From NCBI GenBank assembly GCA_937952395.1, contig CALFYV010000102.1:1-17028 (forward strand): a DNA stretch of 17,028 nt. The letters are read 5' to 3'. This document shows positions 14,848 through 17,028 of this stretch, piece after piece. Both the position numbers and the translations under genes were made by a program. Every line of letters begins with the position of its first letter. Within the stretch, counting starts at the first letter, position 1. This DNA is from an uncultured Bacteriovoracaceae bacterium. GTDB lineage: Bacteria > Bdellovibrionota > Bacteriovoracia > Bacteriovoracales > Bacteriovoracaceae. The notes beneath the pieces were generated by a model that worked only from the letters and a program-made list of their open reading frames with translations, made no database searches and had not been told where the DNA came from.

Positions 14848-16317
14848 CTACTGGAGAATAAAGATTTTAGACGCTTCTGATAAAATCATTAGCTTTTCCC
14901 AAAAAACGCCCAAAATAACGACCGGAATCATATATATTGCAATAACAACTTGGTTTGTGAAGTCAAAACCACTAATTTTTTCTTGTGACTCTGCTTCTTC
15001 AATTATCATTATTTTGACCAATCTCATGTAGTAATAAAGAGAAATGACTGAATTTATTGCTGCAACAAAGGCTATTACGTAATATTTACCTTCAATGACA
15101 GCTGAGAGCATATTAAATTTTGCAACGAAACCACTAAACGGAGGAAGACCAGCTAACGAGAAGAAGGTTATACTCATTATAATGGCCATTAATGGATGTT
15201 TTGTTACAAGACCTTTAAACACACTATGTGAGTCAGTTCCAAACTTATCTGAAACAATCGATGTTATGTAAAATGCTATTAAAGTCATAAATAAATAGAC
15301 TACTGAGTAAAATAAAATTATCTGAGAGCCTGTTTCGTTAATAGTAATCACCCCTAGTAGAATCATTCCTACATGACCAATGGATGAAAATGCCAATAGA
15401 CGCTTAACAGAATCTTGTCCTATTGCGGAAACATTACCTACAGTCATAGTAAGTGCTGCTATAATCTGTATTAGACCAATCCATCCAATTTGCAGTAATC
15501 CCTCATTTTGAAAAAATACAGTTGTAACTCTAACTAAAACTGCAATACCTGCAAACTTAGGAACAATTGCAAAAAAAGCCGTAACTGGAATTGGTGAACC
15601 TTGATAAACATCTGGTGACCACATATGAAAAGGAAAACATGCGATTTTATAGCCGATACCAACAAAGAATAAAACAAAAGAAACCAACAAAGTGTACAAA
15701 GCAACCCCTTCCAGTTTCGGGATAGCGATTACCATTTCACTAAATTGAATTGTACCCAGAAGGCCGTACATGTGACTCATGCCAAAGAGCATAACCCCGG
15801 CACTAATCCCTCCATAGAGAGCATATTTCATTCCTGCTTCAGTTGAGGCTGACTCATGCCTTTTAAAAGAACTCAATACATAAGAAAGAATTGAGAGTGT
15901 CTCTATTCCGAGGTAGAGCGTCAGGAGATTATTGGCAGAGGCAAGAAGCATCCCGCCAACCAGAACCCCCATGCACATAATTAAAAACTCTGATTTCAAC
16001 CCATCGTAAATATCTTTCGAGCCCGAGCTCAAATAAATAACACCCAGGGTTCCAATAACCATAATAATTTTTATAAGAGTACTAAACTTATCAATAACAA
16101 CAGCATTGGCAAATATAGCAACAGGCCCATGACTTAAATTTAAAATTAGAACTACTAGGACACTTATAAGACCAATAAAAGAAGTAACAAAAACTATTTT
16201 TCTTTTTTTTTCATTTGGGGCATAGGCTGCTTCTAAAAAAAGCAGTGCACACATTGTTATAATGCAAACAAGTTCTGGCACATAAAAACTTAAGTTAGAT
16301 AATAAATTTAAAATCAC
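14848..16317 (-). CDS. nuoN: NADH-quinone oxidoreductase subunit N (conventional)
   Basis: 489-residue proton-translocating antiporter-like subunit of complex I in the cytoplasmic membrane, of normal length with about 14 helices. Conserved features are all present: YLGIETLSILSYVL (TM5 Glu), GYKIACFPFHMWSPDVYQGSPIPVTAF (TM7 Lys and PFHMW), the VPKFAG lysine, GQDSVKRLLAFSSIGHVG, and LAGLPPFSGFVAKFNML (TM12 Lys). The start is GTG at 16317 with an AGAGG Shine-Dalgarno 6 bases upstream. It follows nuoM by 15 bases. Normally nuoN closes a nuo operon, but here seven divergent Nuo-like genes follow. It gives an in-window standard for judging what those genes have lost. Confidence 0.97.
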   Translation of the reverse strand: MILNLLSNLSFYVPELVCIITMCALLFLEAAYAPNEKKRKIVFVTSFIGLISVLVVLILNLSHGPVAIFANAVVIDKFSTLIKIIMVIGTLGVIYLSSGSKDIYDGLKSEFLIMCMGVLVGGMLLASANNLLTLYLGIETLSILSYVLSSFKRHESASTEAGMKYALYGGISAGVMLFGMSHMYGLLGTIQFSEMVIAIPKLEGVALYTLLVSFVLFFVGIGYKIACFPFHMWSPDVYQGSPIPVTAFFAIVPKFAGIAVLVRVTTVFFQNEGLLQIGWIGLIQIIAALTMTVGNVSAIGQDSVKRLLAFSSIGHVGMILLGVITINETGSQIILFYSVVYLFMTLIAFYITSIVSDKFGTDSHSVFKGLVTKHPLMAIIMSITFFSLAGLPPFSGFVAKFNMLSAVIEGKYYVIAFVAAINSVISLYYYMRLVKIMIIEEAESQEKISGFDFTNQVVIAIYMIPVVILGVFWEKLMILSEASKIFILQ

Positions 16318-16332
16318 AGTGAACCTCTGTTC

Positions 16333-17028
16333 TTAGCTAAACTTGGCTAAAAGTTCTAATAAGTCTGCCACTGATGCTTTCATAATATTCAGCACAGGTG
16401 AGGGATAAACTCCAAAAACTATAACTGCAATACAAAGTGGCAACATATATCCAATTTCTCTAATATTCATATCAGAGTAGGATTTAACCTCATCTGACGC
16501 CTCTCCGAAGAACATTCTTTTAAACATCCAAAGCAGATAAGCAGCACCTAGCAGAAGACCCATAACGGATATTACAGTGATTGTTGTAAACTTATTAAAA
16601 ATACCAAGAAAAATAAGTGCTTCTGAAATAAAACCAGATAAACCCGGTAAACCTAAAGAAGCAAACATCCCAATAATAAAAACAACAGTGTAACGTGGAA
16701 GATGTGAATACAATCCGCCATAGCCTTTACTTCCATCTGGTTTAACGATCCAGCGATGGTGGGATCTTTCATAAAGAACACCGATCATTAAAAACATCAT
16801 CGCAGTCGAAGTACCGTGGTTAAACATCTGTAAAACTGCACCGTTCATACCTTGCACAGACATGGCAGCCATCCCCATCATAACAAAACCCATATGGGAA
16901 ACAGAAGAATAAGCAATAAGCTTCTTTACATCTGTTTGTGCCATCGCACATAGAGCTCCATAAATAACAGAGATACATCCCAACACCGCTATAACAGTCG
17001 AGTATTCTACTCAAGCCATAGGGAAAAT
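16333..17028 (-). CDS. nuoM: NADH-quinone oxidoreductase subunit M, C-terminal part, with in-frame TGA
   Basis: The C-terminal ~225 residues of NuoM; the rest is beyond the window. It shows IYGALCAMAQTDVKKLIAYSSVSHMGF, NHGTSTAMMFLMIGVLYERSHHR, LGLPGLSGFISEALIF (TM12 Glu kept) and LLWMFKRMFFGE, all typical of NuoM. Read upstream, the frame has TGA at 17013-17011, flanked by residues that still fit NuoM (IFPMA before it, VEYSTVIAVLG after it). The reading frame is therefore the same on both sides, and a single base (C for G at + strand 17012, i.e. TCA to TGA) would explain it. A base error close to the sequence end, or a real nonsense mutation, are the options; there is no sign that TGA is a sense codon in the other genes. 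Confidence 0.9.

Noticed and set aside
16820..17014. 64-codon minus-strand frame at the window edge
   Set aside because: It overlaps NuoM in another frame; the NuoM frame carries clear conserved motifs. It was considered as evidence of a frameshift, but NuoM residues continue in one frame on both sides of the TGA.
1..17028. CRISPR arrays, insertion sequences, attachment sites, riboswitches
   Set aside because: No regularly spaced repeats, transposase motifs, long inverted repeats or recognisable riboswitch cores were seen on reading; short AT-rich repeats are expected at this base composition.

Overview
This window is AT-rich, gene-dense bacterial DNA with every supported gene on the minus strand, so it reads from position 17028 down to 1. 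The low G+C, the GYF-TPR protein of a kind common in Bdellovibrionota and Myxococcota, and the complete nuo-type respiratory genes suggest a Gram-negative, aerobically respiring bacterium. A Bacteriovorax/Halobacteriovorax-like member of Bdellovibrionota is my best guess, but it is an inference and not proven here.

Region A (about 17028-14848) is the distal end of an ordinary complex I operon: the C-terminal part of NuoM, cut by the window edge and carrying an in-frame TGA five codons from it, and a complete conventional NuoN.

Region B (14825-8574) is the most interesting part. Directly behind nuoN lie seven small-to-large, very hydrophobic genes. By size, order and residual motifs they are extremely divergent versions of NuoA, NuoH, NuoJ, NuoK, NuoL, NuoM and NuoN, in exactly the canonical nuo order but with all peripheral-arm genes (B, C, D, E, F, G, I) absent. 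Almost every junction is an overlap (ATGA or TAATG types), so the set appears to be translated as a unit. By hand alignment many of the charged residues that carry protons or contact quinone in complex I are replaced. Structural elements such as the NuoL lateral helix and a subset of antiporter lysines remain. I read this as a second, peripheral-arm-less complex I membrane module. I know of no described complex with this composition.

Region C (8574-4174) continues the same tight gene run: a 1037-residue protein with an N-terminal GYF_2-like domain, one membrane helix and a long TPR array, whose start codon overlaps the stop of the NuoN-like gene, then seryl-tRNA synthetase (serS).

Region D (4173-3923) holds two tRNA-Ser genes (anticodons UGA and GCU) right behind serS, with their own well-formed promoter in the 52-base gap. 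Region E (3858-2386) is a multi-pass GT-C-like membrane protein. Region F (2295-1) is a compact operon of a GNAT acetyltransferase, an alanine/ornithine racemase-family enzyme with a TTG start, and an alanine racemase (cut by the window edge) that has a good Shine-Dalgarno but no ATG/GTG/TTG start. No stretch of more than about 100 bases lacks a gene or RNA gene. I saw no CRISPR array, insertion sequence, phage gene or convincing terminator.
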